A DNA stretch of 64,000 bases from Bythopirellula goksoeyrii (GCF_008065115.1 NZ_CP042913.1:6211257-6275256); one strand, 5' to 3'. Shown: positions 8,307 through 15,655, counted from the first letter of the stretch. Notes: generated by a model from the sequence alone, not told the origin. Made by a program: numbers and translations.

Positions 8307-8870
8307 CTACAATGTCACGACTCGGCAACGATAGCATTGCCCATTTACGAACTCATATACTTCTTGCTGCTGCTCTTCGTCCTTGCATTCCACCACGACC
8401 TGGTAGGCGGTGGGGATCGGGGGTTCGGGACGCTCGGCGACGGCGTCGAGATCCTCTTCTACTTGCTGCATTTCCGCTTCGAGTTCGGCGACCATGGCTA
8501 CGAGTTGCGGATTATTGAAATCGCACAACTCGATCAGATCGTGCAGTTGCTCTTCGTCGGTTTCGGCCAGCGCGGTGAGGGGGTCGTGGGTGAGCAGAAT
8601 CTTGATCGTCTCGGCTTCGTCTACGTCCAGCACTAATACCGGCACCAGGGCGTCAGGAGTGGTTTCGGCCCTCAGGTGGCCATCGATGATTTCCAAGCGT
8701 CCGTCGGGGAGTTCTCGAGCGAGCAGTGCGTCAGCGTAGCCGACTTCGGCCAAGATGCCACGCATGGCATTCCGCTGGGCGACGGGGTGGGTTCGCCAGT
8801 TGCGAATGTTCGGCACGAGTTCGCTCGCGCGCACTCGGCGGAGTTCTTGGATGCGGTCGCGGATTTGCAT
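8307..8870 (-). CDS. ParB N-terminal-domain protein
   Basis: This 187-residue protein opens with a ParB/sulfiredoxin-like fold: a short basic strand, then SELVPNIRNWRTHPVAQ, and the box IIDGHLRAE at about residues 62-70. In classical ParB the same fold binds CTP and carries a GERR box; here the motif is the phage-type variant. The C-terminal half is acidic and helical, and no helix-turn-helix is evident, so it is not a full ParB partition protein. Such domains are common next to phage terminases. Its role here, perhaps DNA binding or nicking, is inference. Confidence 0.75.
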   Translation of the reverse strand: MQIRDRIQELRRVRASELVPNIRNWRTHPVAQRNAMRGILAEVGYADALLARELPDGRLEIIDGHLRAETTPDALVPVLVLDVDEAETIKILLTHDPLTALAETDEEQLHDLIELCDFNNPQLVAMVAELEAEMQQVEEDLDAVAERPEPPIPTAYQVVVECKDEEQQQEVYEFVNGQCYRCRVVTL

Positions 8871-8931
8871 GGGTGAGTATCCTATTCCAGTGCTCCGCTC
8901 CGCCTCGTGAGGCTCGGCAGGCGCGTTACGG

Positions 8932-9186
8932 CTATCGTTCGTTTATTAAGCGGCCAACCAAGTCGCGGAGTTCGCGGATGTCGGTGCGCAATTGCTCGGT
9001 GGTGTGCTCCAATGCCTTGAGGCCAGCTTTCACTTCGCCAATCTCTCGGGCTGAGGCGAACCTACTTTCGGCGGTTGGTTCTTGCTGCGCTTGCGCGAGC
9101 GCCAATGCGAGCGACGCCGACAGAAGCGCAGCGATCAACGTCGCCGCCGCTGGCCAACCGAGTTGTTTACGTGGGTCACTTGTCAT
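8932..9186 (-). CDS. Small TM plus coiled-coil protein (spanin- or holin-like?)
   Basis: 84 residues start at MTSDPRKQLG. A single hydrophobic helix (about 12-32, rich in Ala and Leu) is followed by a charged helical segment with heptad character (EVKAGLKALEHTTEQLRTDI). An N-terminal anchor with a coiled coil outside resembles inner-membrane spanins of phages, but there is no sequence-specific signature. The reading frame extends upstream to 9321, but that part lies within the inverted repeat at 9204-9320 and is discounted. Confidence 0.6.
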   Translation of the reverse strand: MTSDPRKQLGWPAAATLIAALLSASLALALAQAQQEPTAESRFASAREIGEVKAGLKALEHTTEQLRTDIRELRDLVGRLINER

Positions 9187-9203
9187 CGTGAGATTCCTCT
9201 CAT

Positions 9204-9320
9204 TGTCATTCCGAAGGAGTTCCGCGACCGAGGAACCTAGGTAGAGCATGTTCTCGTTCTCAATGCATGTTCTTGTCGCCACCCAGATCCCTCGGTCGCT
9301 TAGGCTCCCTCGGGATGACA
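9204..9320. repeat. Palindromic repeat, TGTCATTCCGA family
   Basis: TGTCATTCCGAAGGAGTTCC with CGACCGAGGAACCT is mirrored by CCCTCGGTCGCTTAGG and CTCCCTCGGGATGACA. The element is about 117 bp and fills the space between the 226-aa gene and the TM/coiled-coil gene. A related single arm is at 12344-12385. Confidence 0.7.
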
Positions 9321-9327
9321 TTTCTAA

Positions 9328-10008
9328 TTACTTCACTCCTCCACCTGCCGTTTCACTTCTCAGGTTAGGCGAATCGGTCGGCCCAAGCGGTTCTTCGGTA
9401 GGTCGCACTCCGGCGGCCATATCGACGCGGTTGGCATCGCCAGCAAACGCGTTGAGATACTCGAGAATCTGCACGTAGCTGCCGTACATTCGCATCGAAT
9501 CTTTCACGTAGATAAACGTGCTGCGGAAGCGGCTTTCCAGGCGGCTCCAATTGACGATCGCCCGATCGACGGCTCCGAGCAAAATCAATGCATTCTGACT
9601 GCGAAAGTTGAGCTGACTCGCCAGCGGGATGTTGGGGTCCGTTCCATCGAGCGCCCACGGCAAAGCGATCAACCCGCCGGGGGCCTCTTGCACTTCGTCA
9701 CCCCCGAAGGGGTTCGTCGAACCCAGGAGCGTAATCTTGGTGTCGGTCGCGTTCTCGATCAGCTCGCCGAGCGGCCGCTTGTCGGGATTGTAGGTCACCC
9801 GCCGCCGCATGCGGTCGCTCGCCAGCAGGTGTTCGACGTAGTGGTTCTTGGTCGTCTCGTCCAAGCCCCCGCGGACACCGAACTCATCATTCGAGACAAC
9901 CTCGCTACGAAAGTCAAAAAGGGGTCCGAGGGCGGCGACGATGTGCAAATTGCGAAACTCCGAGATTGCTCGTCGAAATTGTTCTTTTCCAGGATCTCCA
10001 GCAGGCAT
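9328..10008 (-). CDS. Conserved-looking protein of unknown function in the phage-like cassette
   Basis: This 226-residue soluble protein has no signal peptide or membrane segment. It opens with a helix-rich region (EQFRRAISEFRNLHIVAALG), has a central part with LGSTNPFGGDEVQE, then a long helical segment (SQNALILLGAVDRAIVNWSRLE) and a Gly/Pro-rich tail. I do not recognise a family. Its position among packaging and lysis-like genes suggests a phage-derived role, but that is context only. Confidence 0.6.
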   Translation of the reverse strand: MPAGDPGKEQFRRAISEFRNLHIVAALGPLFDFRSEVVSNDEFGVRGGLDETTKNHYVEHLLASDRMRRRVTYNPDKRPLGELIENATDTKITLLGSTNPFGGDEVQEAPGGLIALPWALDGTDPNIPLASQLNFRSQNALILLGAVDRAIVNWSRLESRFRSTFIYVKDSMRMYGSYVQILEYLNAFAGDANRVDMAAGVRPTEEPLGPTDSPNLRSETAGGGVK

Positions 10009-10056
10009 AGATTCGTTCCTTATGGTTAGTGGTTAGTGAAACGTGGTGTTGTCGAA

Positions 10057-10084
10057 AGCCGGGGGATTGCAATCCCCCGGCGTT
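10057..10084. repeat. Short perfect palindrome GCCGGGGGATTGCAATCCCCCGGC
   Basis: A near-perfect 24-28 bp palindrome centred on ATTGCAAT stands between the 226-aa gene and the start-less ORF. The same core (GGGATTGCAATTCC) recurs at 59989-60023. It could form a stable hairpin in RNA; there is no T-run on either side. Confidence 0.7.
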
Positions 10085-10117
10085 ACGTTCGTTCCTTACT
10101 GTAAGACGGAGTTCGTG

Positions 10118-10465
10118 CTACGCGTTCCGGCCCACAGTGAACTTCGTTGGCGCGATGTCGTTGAATCGTTCGCGGAGTTCGCGTCTCAGCTGGTCGGCCC
10201 ACTTCGCACGCTGCGGATCAGCGTCACTGTCGGCAGCCGCGTCGAGCCGGTCGAGTGCAAGGCGTCCTGCAACTGCGTCTTGTAGCGGGTCACGTCCCTC
10301 CAGTCGTGAAAGTTGTAAAAGTTCTTGAGTCTCATGGTCGTCACGCTCGATCGGTTGATACTCAGCGCGAAACGTATCGTCCGCGGTGGCGGTCGTCTCC
10401 TCACTAGCTGCGAAAGGGTTCTTTGCAACGACCTCCGGCGCCGCTTCGTTTCCAAACTCGTCCGA
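10118..10465 (-). other. Start-less open frame overlapping the protease 3' end
   Basis: Reading the minus strand, 115 codons stay open between a TGA (10466-10468) and a TAG (10118-10120). The product is hydrophilic and looks coding: EYQPIERDDHETQELL, then RDPLQDAVAGRLALDRLD, ending NDIAPTKFTVGRNA. No ATG or TTG occurs in it, and the only GTG is five codons from the stop. Its first 62 bases overlap the protease gene in the +1 frame. It may be a frameshift extension of the protease, a separate gene that lost its start, or a decayed gene. A CCC-TTT step in the protease frame shortly before its stop is a plausible +1 slip site. Confidence 0.5.
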
Positions 10466-11441
10466 TCAGCCAACCGCCGACGCTGCCAGCCGCAATCACT
10501 GCCCAGCCCGTCGGTCCGCTGATGCCGAGCAAACTTGTCACAGCCTCCGCAACGCGACCGGTACCACTTGCTTTGGCGAGTTCTGTAATTCGTTCCGTAA
10601 GCGATGCATGCCGCGAGTTACTCTCTGATTCCAATCGATCCACCCGCTCCACCAACGAATCGAACTGATTCTTCTCAATGCCCGGCAACTGCGGTTGCCG
10701 TGGTTCATGTGGTCGTGGGTTCTGCACGGGAATCTGCGGCACCACACGAGGGCACGTCCCATTCGGGCAGGCATGCAACGTCGCTGTGCGCCGCCCCAAC
10801 ACGCGATCCAAGAACCGCCGCAGCGGTGGGCCGGTACTCGCGTAGGTAATGCCTGCCGATTCGCCCCACGCGACGGCGACCAATCGGCCTTGGCTGTCGA
10901 ATACGCCGCCGCCGGAGTCACCAGAGCGCACCGCATCGCCAATTAAGATGCTGCGCTGCCCCGTTGAATTGGATTCGCCCACAATCGGTCCCGTCGCACA
11001 ACGATAATCACCTGTGGGGCCAAAGCCGCAGGCACTCAATTGGTCGCTCTGGTTGAAATTGAATTCGACAGTCGCGGTCGTGTTCGCCGGATTGGCGATC
11101 ACCACTGCTGCCAGATCAGCATCTCGGTCCAGGTCTACCAATCGAGCCCCGTGCGACTTCGTCCCAGGAAACTCGACGACGATTTCACCCACGCCCTCAG
11201 TGAACAGATGGGCACAAGTGAGAACAAGCCCTTGCGCGTCGCTCTTGTCGACGAGTGTGCCACTGCCGACGTTGGTAATCTCGCCGAGCCTGTTGGTCAC
11301 GCGGCACACCGCTTCATGCGGCACGGTATCTCCCTGGCAACGGTTGCACATCGCCAAGAGCACCAACAGCAATACGGCCAGCCAACACACTCCGGCGACT
11401 GTCGGGGCGAGACCACGATTCTTCTCTCTTGCTAGATTCAT
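10404..11441 (-). CDS. Membrane-tethered trypsin-like serine protease
   Basis: A 345-residue protein starts with a signal peptide or anchor (about 11-33). A chymotrypsin-fold domain follows with the full triad: His78 in LTCAHL, Asp109 in DRDADLAAV and Ser176 in RSGDSGGG. A Pro-rich linker, a coiled-coil stretch (QFDSLVERVDRLESES) and a C-terminal hydrophobic helix (GWAVIAAGSVGGWLIG) come next. It should act outside the cytoplasmic membrane, anchored at one or both ends. The start ATG is one base after the stop of the upstream hydrolase gene, with GGGGAG inside that gene, so the two are coupled. Its target is unknown. The 3' end overlaps the start-less ORF. Confidence 0.8.
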   Translation of the reverse strand: MNLAREKNRGLAPTVAGVCWLAVLLLVLLAMCNRCQGDTVPHEAVCRVTNRLGEITNVGSGTLVDKSDAQGLVLTCAHLFTEGVGEIVVEFPGTKSHGARLVDLDRDADLAAVVIANPANTTATVEFNFNQSDQLSACGFGPTGDYRCATGPIVGESNSTGQRSILIGDAVRSGDSGGGVFDSQGRLVAVAWGESAGITYASTGPPLRRFLDRVLGRRTATLHACPNGTCPRVVPQIPVQNPRPHEPRQPQLPGIEKNQFDSLVERVDRLESESNSRHASLTERITELAKASGTGRVAEAVTSLLGISGPTGWAVIAAGSVGGWLIGRVWKRSGAGGRCKEPFRS

Positions 11442-11442
11442 C

Positions 11443-12036
11443 TCACACTCCCCTCAAAGTGAACCGGTAACGGTAAAACGAACTGCGGGCCAAATCGGCA
11501 GGCTCGGTGATGCGGTCTGCCAAATGCGGCACTGGATCGACATGGCCCCCAATGCGATCCGCCATCGCGCACGCCTCAGAACAGAACGGCGGACGTTTTA
11601 CCACGTGCGAATCGTCGGTCGTGGGCCGCATAAACACGCGCCACAGCGGCACATGTAACAGGGCCGCTTCCAGCAGACCTCGATAGCCATAGTCGCACCC
11701 AGTGAGTTGCAGCATGTGTTGAATTGCCCCATGGCGGTCGTACTCGGCCCACCGGTTGTCGGGATTGGTGGCAAACACATCGATCCGCCCGGGGAACTTG
11801 CGAACCTGACTCGCAAGCGTCACCGCCCGGCCTCCCTTGAGTTCCCGCACTTCACAGCAAAAGAGGGTGTCCCCCCACCAAATGGCCCGCGCCGCATGGG
11901 TGTAGGGCGAACGACCCGCCGTGCCAATCAGCCGCGCGAGGAGTCCGCTTCCACGAAAGAGCAGCAGGTCGCCATTCCAGATCAGCGAGGCACACTCGCT
12001 GAGCCGGACCCGTTTTTGCTTTTGATGTGTCACCAT
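11443..12036 (-). CDS. YiiX/NlpC-P60-like cysteine hydrolase
   Basis: This 197-residue protein begins at MVTHQKQ, with AAAGGA upstream. It has the permuted papain-like layout of YiiX/DUF830 proteins. The opening GDLLLFRGSG is followed by a conserved His in SPYTHAARAIWW, and the candidate nucleophile Cys lies late, in PPFCSEACA. The family cleaves amide or thioester bonds in peptidoglycan or acyl substrates. As first gene of the cassette it could play an endolysin-like part, which is inference from neighbours. There is no signal peptide, so export would need help, as for phage endolysins. A GTAGGCC-family palindrome ends 20 bp before the start. Confidence 0.75.
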   Translation of the reverse strand: MVTHQKQKRVRLSECASLIWNGDLLLFRGSGLLARLIGTAGRSPYTHAARAIWWGDTLFCCEVRELKGGRAVTLASQVRKFPGRIDVFATNPDNRWAEYDRHGAIQHMLQLTGCDYGYRGLLEAALLHVPLWRVFMRPTTDDSHVVKRPPFCSEACAMADRIGGHVDPVPHLADRITEPADLARSSFYRYRFTLRGV

Positions 12037-12055
12037 CAGTTTCCTTTGCAATCAA

Positions 12056-12144
12056 GTAGGCCGAAACAAGCCGTGCGCAGTTCCGGCAAAGCGTGACGTG
12101 TGGCGATGTCCTGCCGGAACTGCGCGGGGCTTGTTCCGGCCTAC
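12056..12144. repeat. REP-like palindrome, GGCCGGAACAAGC family, copy 3
   Basis: An 89-bp element runs from GTAGGCCGAAACAAGCC to GGCTTGTTCCGGCCTAC, immediately upstream of the first gene of the phage-like cassette. With copies 1 and 2 it shares termini and the inner CGTGCGCAGTTCCGGC segment. Confidence 0.85.
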
Positions 12145-12157
12145 ATCTTCACCAACG

Positions 12158-12199
12158 AAAAAAGCCCGCCACCGGAAAATGAATTCCAGTGACGGGCTC
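12158..12199 (-). terminator. Rho-independent terminator, minus strand
   Basis: On the minus strand a GC-rich hairpin (GAGCCCGTCACTGG paired with CCGGTGGCGGGC) is followed directly by TTTTTT. It would stop transcription entering the cassette from the genes to the right, so the cassette probably has its own promoter in the palindrome-rich gap at 12037-12157. Confidence 0.75.
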
Positions 12200-12477
12200 G
12201 TGAAATACCCTGGTCGGGCTTATATTCGATACCTCATCAACCCCCGCAGCCTAGCAGAAGGGGTGGCACAATTTCTACAAGAAAGTTTGGAAGAAGTTGC
12301 GAGTTTTGAGTTGCGAGGCGCGAGTCAAGAGATGTGATTCGTGTCTGTCATCCCGATGGGAGTTTCACGACCAGAGGGATCTGAGTGGCAAAACGTTCAG
12401 GCAAGAATCTTCAGATATGAATCAGAAAGAAACAGAGGCAATGAAGAACGTGTCATGGCCAGCAATAAAGCAGCTTG
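12200..12477. other. Intergenic stretch with repeat fragments
   Basis: No convincing gene. It contains one arm of the TTGCGAGTTTCGA family (12297-12330) and a fragment of the TGTCATTCCGA family (12344-12385), adjacent to each other. Nothing else is recognisable. Confidence 0.5.
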
Positions 12478-12720
12478 CTATCTAATTGATTTCTGTATCT
12501 GTTCATTGATGCGGTAAGCAGCGGCACAGCATGACTCTAATAACTGTTCCTCGTCATGTCCACTATCACTTACTTGCCTACCCCACAAATCAGTGCCCTC
12601 GGCTATCCATGCGCAGTTTGCCACTTCCCGCAATCGAAAAAACCATCCTGGAACCCGATCAGCTATGGGGTATTCTTTTTGCACTTCTTCGGCGTCGAGT
12701 ATACGTACAAATGATTTCAT
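12478..12720 (-). CDS. Small hypothetical protein
   Basis: 80 residues. The amino-acid pattern is protein-like, with the segment FFRLREVANCAWIAEGTDLW followed by GRQVSDSGHDEEQLLES, a strand-strand-helix arrangement. I have the impression that this segment recurs in planctomycete small proteins but cannot name a family. There is no clear ribosome binding site and no recognised motif. It sits downstream of the HicB-like gene on the same strand. Confidence 0.45.
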   Translation of the reverse strand: MKSFVRILDAEEVQKEYPIADRVPGWFFRLREVANCAWIAEGTDLWGRQVSDSGHDEEQLLESCCAAAYRINEQIQKSIR

Positions 12721-12817
12721 GCGACAAAGCTAGTAGCCATTGGAAATTTATTTCGACATCCCTTTGCAGTATAACGTTCACAAAAAACCACGAACTCACT
12801 CCGAGTCCATCTCTTCC

Positions 12818-13084
12818 TCAACCAACTTCCATTATCGGCCGAGTCTTCGCCACGGGCAATTCCCGACCCGTTTGCTGAAAGTGGTCGATCACGTCTTGTA
12901 CTACTTCGCTCAGTTCTTGATAGACCCGTACTGGATCGGCGCCGTGAATGCCGGTGATCAGGTCCGGGCACCTGCCGATGAAAATCAGATCTCCTTCTTT
13001 CCACTCGACTACTTGGTGGAATTGGTCAATGGTTTGTATCCTTGTACCTCTTCTGTTTCCCGTAGGGTGGGCACCGCCCACCAA
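12818..13084 (-). CDS. Orphan HicB-like antitoxin-type protein, 5' end disturbed by a repeat
   Basis: The core from IQTIDQFHQVVEWKEGDLIF through GRCPDLITGIHGADP matches the HicB-like partial RNase H fold, followed by a helix (VRVYQELSEVVQDVIDHFQQ). It has no toxin partner of its own, and the C-terminal DNA-binding domain is lacking or very short. The only canonical start (13084) lies inside the GTAGGGTGGGC palindrome at 13062-13131. An AGAAGAGG stretch precedes an ATA codon just before IQTID, so the original start may have been lost. Treat the N-terminal 15 residues as doubtful. Confidence 0.55.
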   Translation of the reverse strand: MVGGAHPTGNRRGTRIQTIDQFHQVVEWKEGDLIFIGRCPDLITGIHGADPVRVYQELSEVVQDVIDHFQQTGRELPVAKTRPIMEVG

Positions 13085-13131
13085 AGAGTGATATTAAAAT
13101 GGACTTGTTTATGGTGGGCGGTGCCCCCTAC
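13062..13131. repeat. REP-like palindrome, GTAGGGTGGGC family, copy 1
   Basis: GTAGGGTGGGCACCGCCCACC and GGTGGGCGGTGCCCCCTAC form long inverted arms around an AT-rich loop, 70 bp in all. It separates hicA from the HicB-like gene and overlaps the latter's annotated start. The same family is at 52414-52499. Confidence 0.8.
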
Positions 13132-13137
13132 ATGCTT

Positions 13138-13323
13138 TTAACATTCGCTAACGCCCAGTTGTCGGCAAATGCCTCGCGCCGTGTAGTCGTTAATCTCCCG
13201 ATGTCGTGGAATCGCGGCTTGCTGTTCGTTGGCAGGATTTACCCAAACCGAGTGGCCACGTCCTTCACGCAATAGTTCACAACCCTGGCGACGCAAATGC
13301 TTCAGAAGATCCTTTCGCTTCAT
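13138..13323 (-). CDS. hicA: HicA-type mRNA interferase toxin
   Basis: 61 residues with the double-stranded-RNA-binding-like HicA fold. KRKDLLKHLRRQGCELLREG leads to the catalytic His24 in GRGHSVW, then IPRHREINDYTARGICRQLG. Known HicA toxins cleave mRNA and block translation until bound by HicB. It overlaps hicB by 4 bases, with the antitoxin gene first, so the two form one translationally coupled unit. Confidence 0.9.
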   Translation of the reverse strand: MKRKDLLKHLRRQGCELLREGRGHSVWVNPANEQQAAIPRHREINDYTARGICRQLGVSEC

Positions 13324-13607
13324 GAAGCGATCTCTCCTGCCAGGTTTTCTTCCATCTCGGTACTCACACTCAAATGTAAATACACTGGTTCTTCGATATC
13401 CATTTCCGGATCACTCACCTGGGGATTCGGCAGCGGCAAGGATTGGCCAAGTTCCAAGCGGGTTTCTGCAACATCGAGTAGGGCTACCGTCAGTAGGCGA
13501 CGTGCTTCGGATAAGTCTTGCCCGCAGGTGATGGCTGCCGGGAAGTCCATGACCTGAGCGTGAACGCCGCCATCGACGTATTTGTAACCCGCTTTGTAAC
13601 GTATCAT
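13320..13607 (-). CDS. hicB: HicB-type antitoxin
   Basis: 95 residues from MIRYKAGYKY. The N-terminal partial RNase H-like domain (HAQVMDFPAAITCGQDLSEA, then a helix) is typical. The C-terminal part has no obvious ribbon-helix-helix motif, so autorepression cannot be asserted. It neutralises the HicA product of the overlapping downstream gene. An in-frame ATG at 13637 adds ten unlikely residues and is not used. Confidence 0.85.
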   Translation of the reverse strand: MIRYKAGYKYVDGGVHAQVMDFPAAITCGQDLSEARRLLTVALLDVAETRLELGQSLPLPNPQVSDPEMDIEEPVYLHLSVSTEMEENLAGEIAS

Positions 13608-13755
13608 TTGGAACTCTCGCCTATTTGTGGCTGACAATTCATGGCATTAATAGATTATTCGACACGAGTCTATTATACCCTTTCGGCGAGAAATGCCAAA
13701 GCGAGTAGAGAATATTTGCTCCCGCCGACAACCAGGAATGACTGGCGTCTATCAG

Positions 13756-14835
13756 TTAGCGCCTAGTGCCTTCCAATCGCCGATTGGCGACGCGGCCTTG
13801 GTAGTCTCGCTCATAGACACTGAACTCGGCCCACACCGGAAAATGGTCGGAGATTTCCAGGGCCTGTTGCTCGGTGAGATTGTAGTTGCGCATCACGTCG
13901 AACACGCCCGAGCGACCCGTGTATTCGGTGGTCGAAGGTTGGTGGATGATGAGGTTGTCGTACTGATTGTCCTGCCGCGTGTTGGTCCATACGCCGGCGA
14001 TCGTGGGGAAAATGCCCGGCATTTGTCCTAGGCGATAGAGATGGCGGTCGTCGCTGTGAAAATCTCCTACCAGTATCACGTCGTCTTCCTGGCGGGCCGA
14101 ACGCCGTACCACGCGATAGACCTCGGCCAAAGCGTCGAGTTCGTCGTTCACCTTGACAGGGTCGGTGCGATTGTTCACCACCGTGAATGTAAAGGCTTCA
14201 TCAGGGTGGACCCCTCGCGTCGTGAAAGTTGCCACCAGCGGTTCGGCAAACAACAGATCGTCGGGGTCGCTGATGGTGTAGACGCTTTGGCGGTCGACTT
14301 CGATGCGTTCGGTGTCGAATAGGTAGAGGAACTGTTCTTGGTTGGTCGTGCGACCTACCCTGGGACCGATGATGTGATCGTAGCGTCGCTGGGGGAAATT
14401 GCCGCCGGGGTTGTTGACAAGCTGGACGAAATTCGGGACTAAATAGTCGTTGCTCGAACGGATTTCCTGAATGGCAACGATATCGAACTTGCGGATGATG
14501 TCGGCCAGTCGCACCATCACATGTTGCTTGCCCGCCTTGGTGTTGCCCAAGGCTTGGACGTTGAACGAAGCGATTCGAATCACGGGGCCGCTGTTGGGTT
14601 GCCCAGGTGGCTGAATCGCGCCGTTGTTTCCCGTGGAAGCGGGTTGATAGGGCGAAGAGTCGGTCGGCGGTGCATTCCAATTGCCAGGACTGCGATACTG
14701 GGTGCCGGCTTGGGGAGAGTTCTGCTGACTCGCGCCAGACTGCGTGGCAATGTGCTCAAGGCCACCTCCTTGAAGAAAGGTGTAGCCGAGCCAGCCGATC
14801 AAGGCGAGTGTTCCTAGTGAAAGTATCCGTTGCAC
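13756..14835 (-). CDS. Membrane-anchored endonuclease/exonuclease/phosphatase-fold protein
   Basis: 359 residues: an N-terminal signal anchor (about 5-22), a Gln/Pro/Ser-rich linker and then a DNase I-like domain. Motifs visible in order are RIASFNVQAL, the metal-binding Glu in VAIQEIRSS, VVNNRTDP, GDFHSDDRH and the final ISDHFPVWAEF. The fold cleaves phosphodiester bonds in DNA, lipids or nucleotides. With an exported domain, an extracellular nuclease is a reasonable guess. The stop is followed by a gap of about 150 bases before hicB. Confidence 0.85.
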   Translation of the reverse strand: MQRILSLGTLALIGWLGYTFLQGGGLEHIATQSGASQQNSPQAGTQYRSPGNWNAPPTDSSPYQPASTGNNGAIQPPGQPNSGPVIRIASFNVQALGNTKAGKQHVMVRLADIIRKFDIVAIQEIRSSNDYLVPNFVQLVNNPGGNFPQRRYDHIIGPRVGRTTNQEQFLYLFDTERIEVDRQSVYTISDPDDLLFAEPLVATFTTRGVHPDEAFTFTVVNNRTDPVKVNDELDALAEVYRVVRRSARQEDDVILVGDFHSDDRHLYRLGQMPGIFPTIAGVWTNTRQDNQYDNLIIHQPSTTEYTGRSGVFDVMRNYNLTEQQALEISDHFPVWAEFSVYERDYQGRVANRRLEGTRR

Positions 14836-14987
14836 GACCCCCTCCTTGGGTGACGAACAAGATGGTGAAAGAGATTGAAAAGCGCAGCATGTTCCCGGGC
14901 GAAAAAGTGGACGAAGGGTAGCGAAAAGGTGCTATCGCGACCAGATGTGTTTTCCGTGCTAGCGTCGCACTGCTGTTACGTCTTTCC

Positions 14988-15052
14988 CACGCAGGCGGGA
15001 ATCCAGACGGTGGCGGTGAACCACTGGGTTACCGCCTGCGCGAGAATGACAT
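14988..15052. repeat. Imperfect inverted repeat CACGCAGGCGGGAATCC
   Basis: CCCACGCAGGCGGGAATCC with distal CCGCCTGCGCGAGAATGAC forms a loose hairpin between moaB and the DNase I-like gene. No second copy is in this window. Confidence 0.45.
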
Positions 15053-15068
15053 GGAGTTGACCGCTTTC

Positions 15069-15593
15069 TTATCGTAGGGCGTGGTTCACGAGATGGCCCA
15101 ACTCGGGCAGAATGAGTTTGTCCATCGCCAGTCGTACGGCTGCTGACGAGCCAGGCATGGTCAGCACCAGCGTCTGGCCGATCAATCCACCGCAGGCGCG
15201 GCTAAGCATCGCGGCAGCGCCGATTTCCTGATAGCTGAGCGAGCGGAGCAATTCTCCATAGCCTGGAAGTTCTTTGGTCAAGAGCGGAAGTATCGCCTCG
15301 GGCGTCTGATCACGCGCGGCGATACCAGTCCCGCCCGTCACAAGAATGGCATCGACGTCGTCGCGCGCTGCGAGTGCTGTCACAAGCTCGGCCAGCGGCA
15401 AGGGATCATCGGGCACAACGATGTGCTCAACCACTGGGTGTCCCTTCCCTTGCAGGCCTTCAACAATAAGGTGCCCACTCTTGTCCGTGTCCAGCGTACG
15501 GGTGTCGCTCACTGTCACCACGGCACAGCGGACTGCCGAAGGTGCGGATTGACGGTGTTCTGTGGCCGAGGGGCTACAATATTCTTCGCTCAT
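15069..15593 (-). CDS. moaB: Molybdopterin adenylyltransferase-like protein MoaB/MogA
   Basis: 174 residues from MSEEYCSPSA. The MPT-binding fold is shown by VVTVSDTRTL near residue 25, the substrate loop TGGTGIAARDQTPEA and a late LTMPGSSAAVRLAMDKLILP. The family adenylylates molybdopterin before molybdenum insertion, although some MoaB proteins have lost that activity. No other moa/moe gene is in the window. The frame extends to 15713, but the extra part crosses the palindrome at 15629-15655. Confidence 0.9.
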   Translation of the reverse strand: MSEEYCSPSATEHRQSAPSAVRCAVVTVSDTRTLDTDKSGHLIVEGLQGKGHPVVEHIVVPDDPLPLAELVTALAARDDVDAILVTGGTGIAARDQTPEAILPLLTKELPGYGELLRSLSYQEIGAAAMLSRACGGLIGQTLVLTMPGSSAAVRLAMDKLILPELGHLVNHALR

Positions 15594-15628
15594 AGGGACC
15601 GCCAAGAAAGGAGAACTTGCTACTTTGA

Positions 15629-15655
15629 TAGCCATGGGCCTGGCGCCCACGGCTA
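15629..15655. repeat. Short TAGCC...GGCTA palindrome
   Basis: TAGCCATGGGCCTGGCGCCC then ACGGCTA: TAGCC/GGCTA termini with a GGGC/GCCC stem, 27 bp, in the divergent gap between moaB and the HEAT-like gene. Confidence 0.7.

Noticed and set aside
12717-13004. 95-aa minus-strand ORF
   Set aside because: Overlaps the HicB-like frame, which has family similarity; the other frame is Arg/Ser-rich without pattern.
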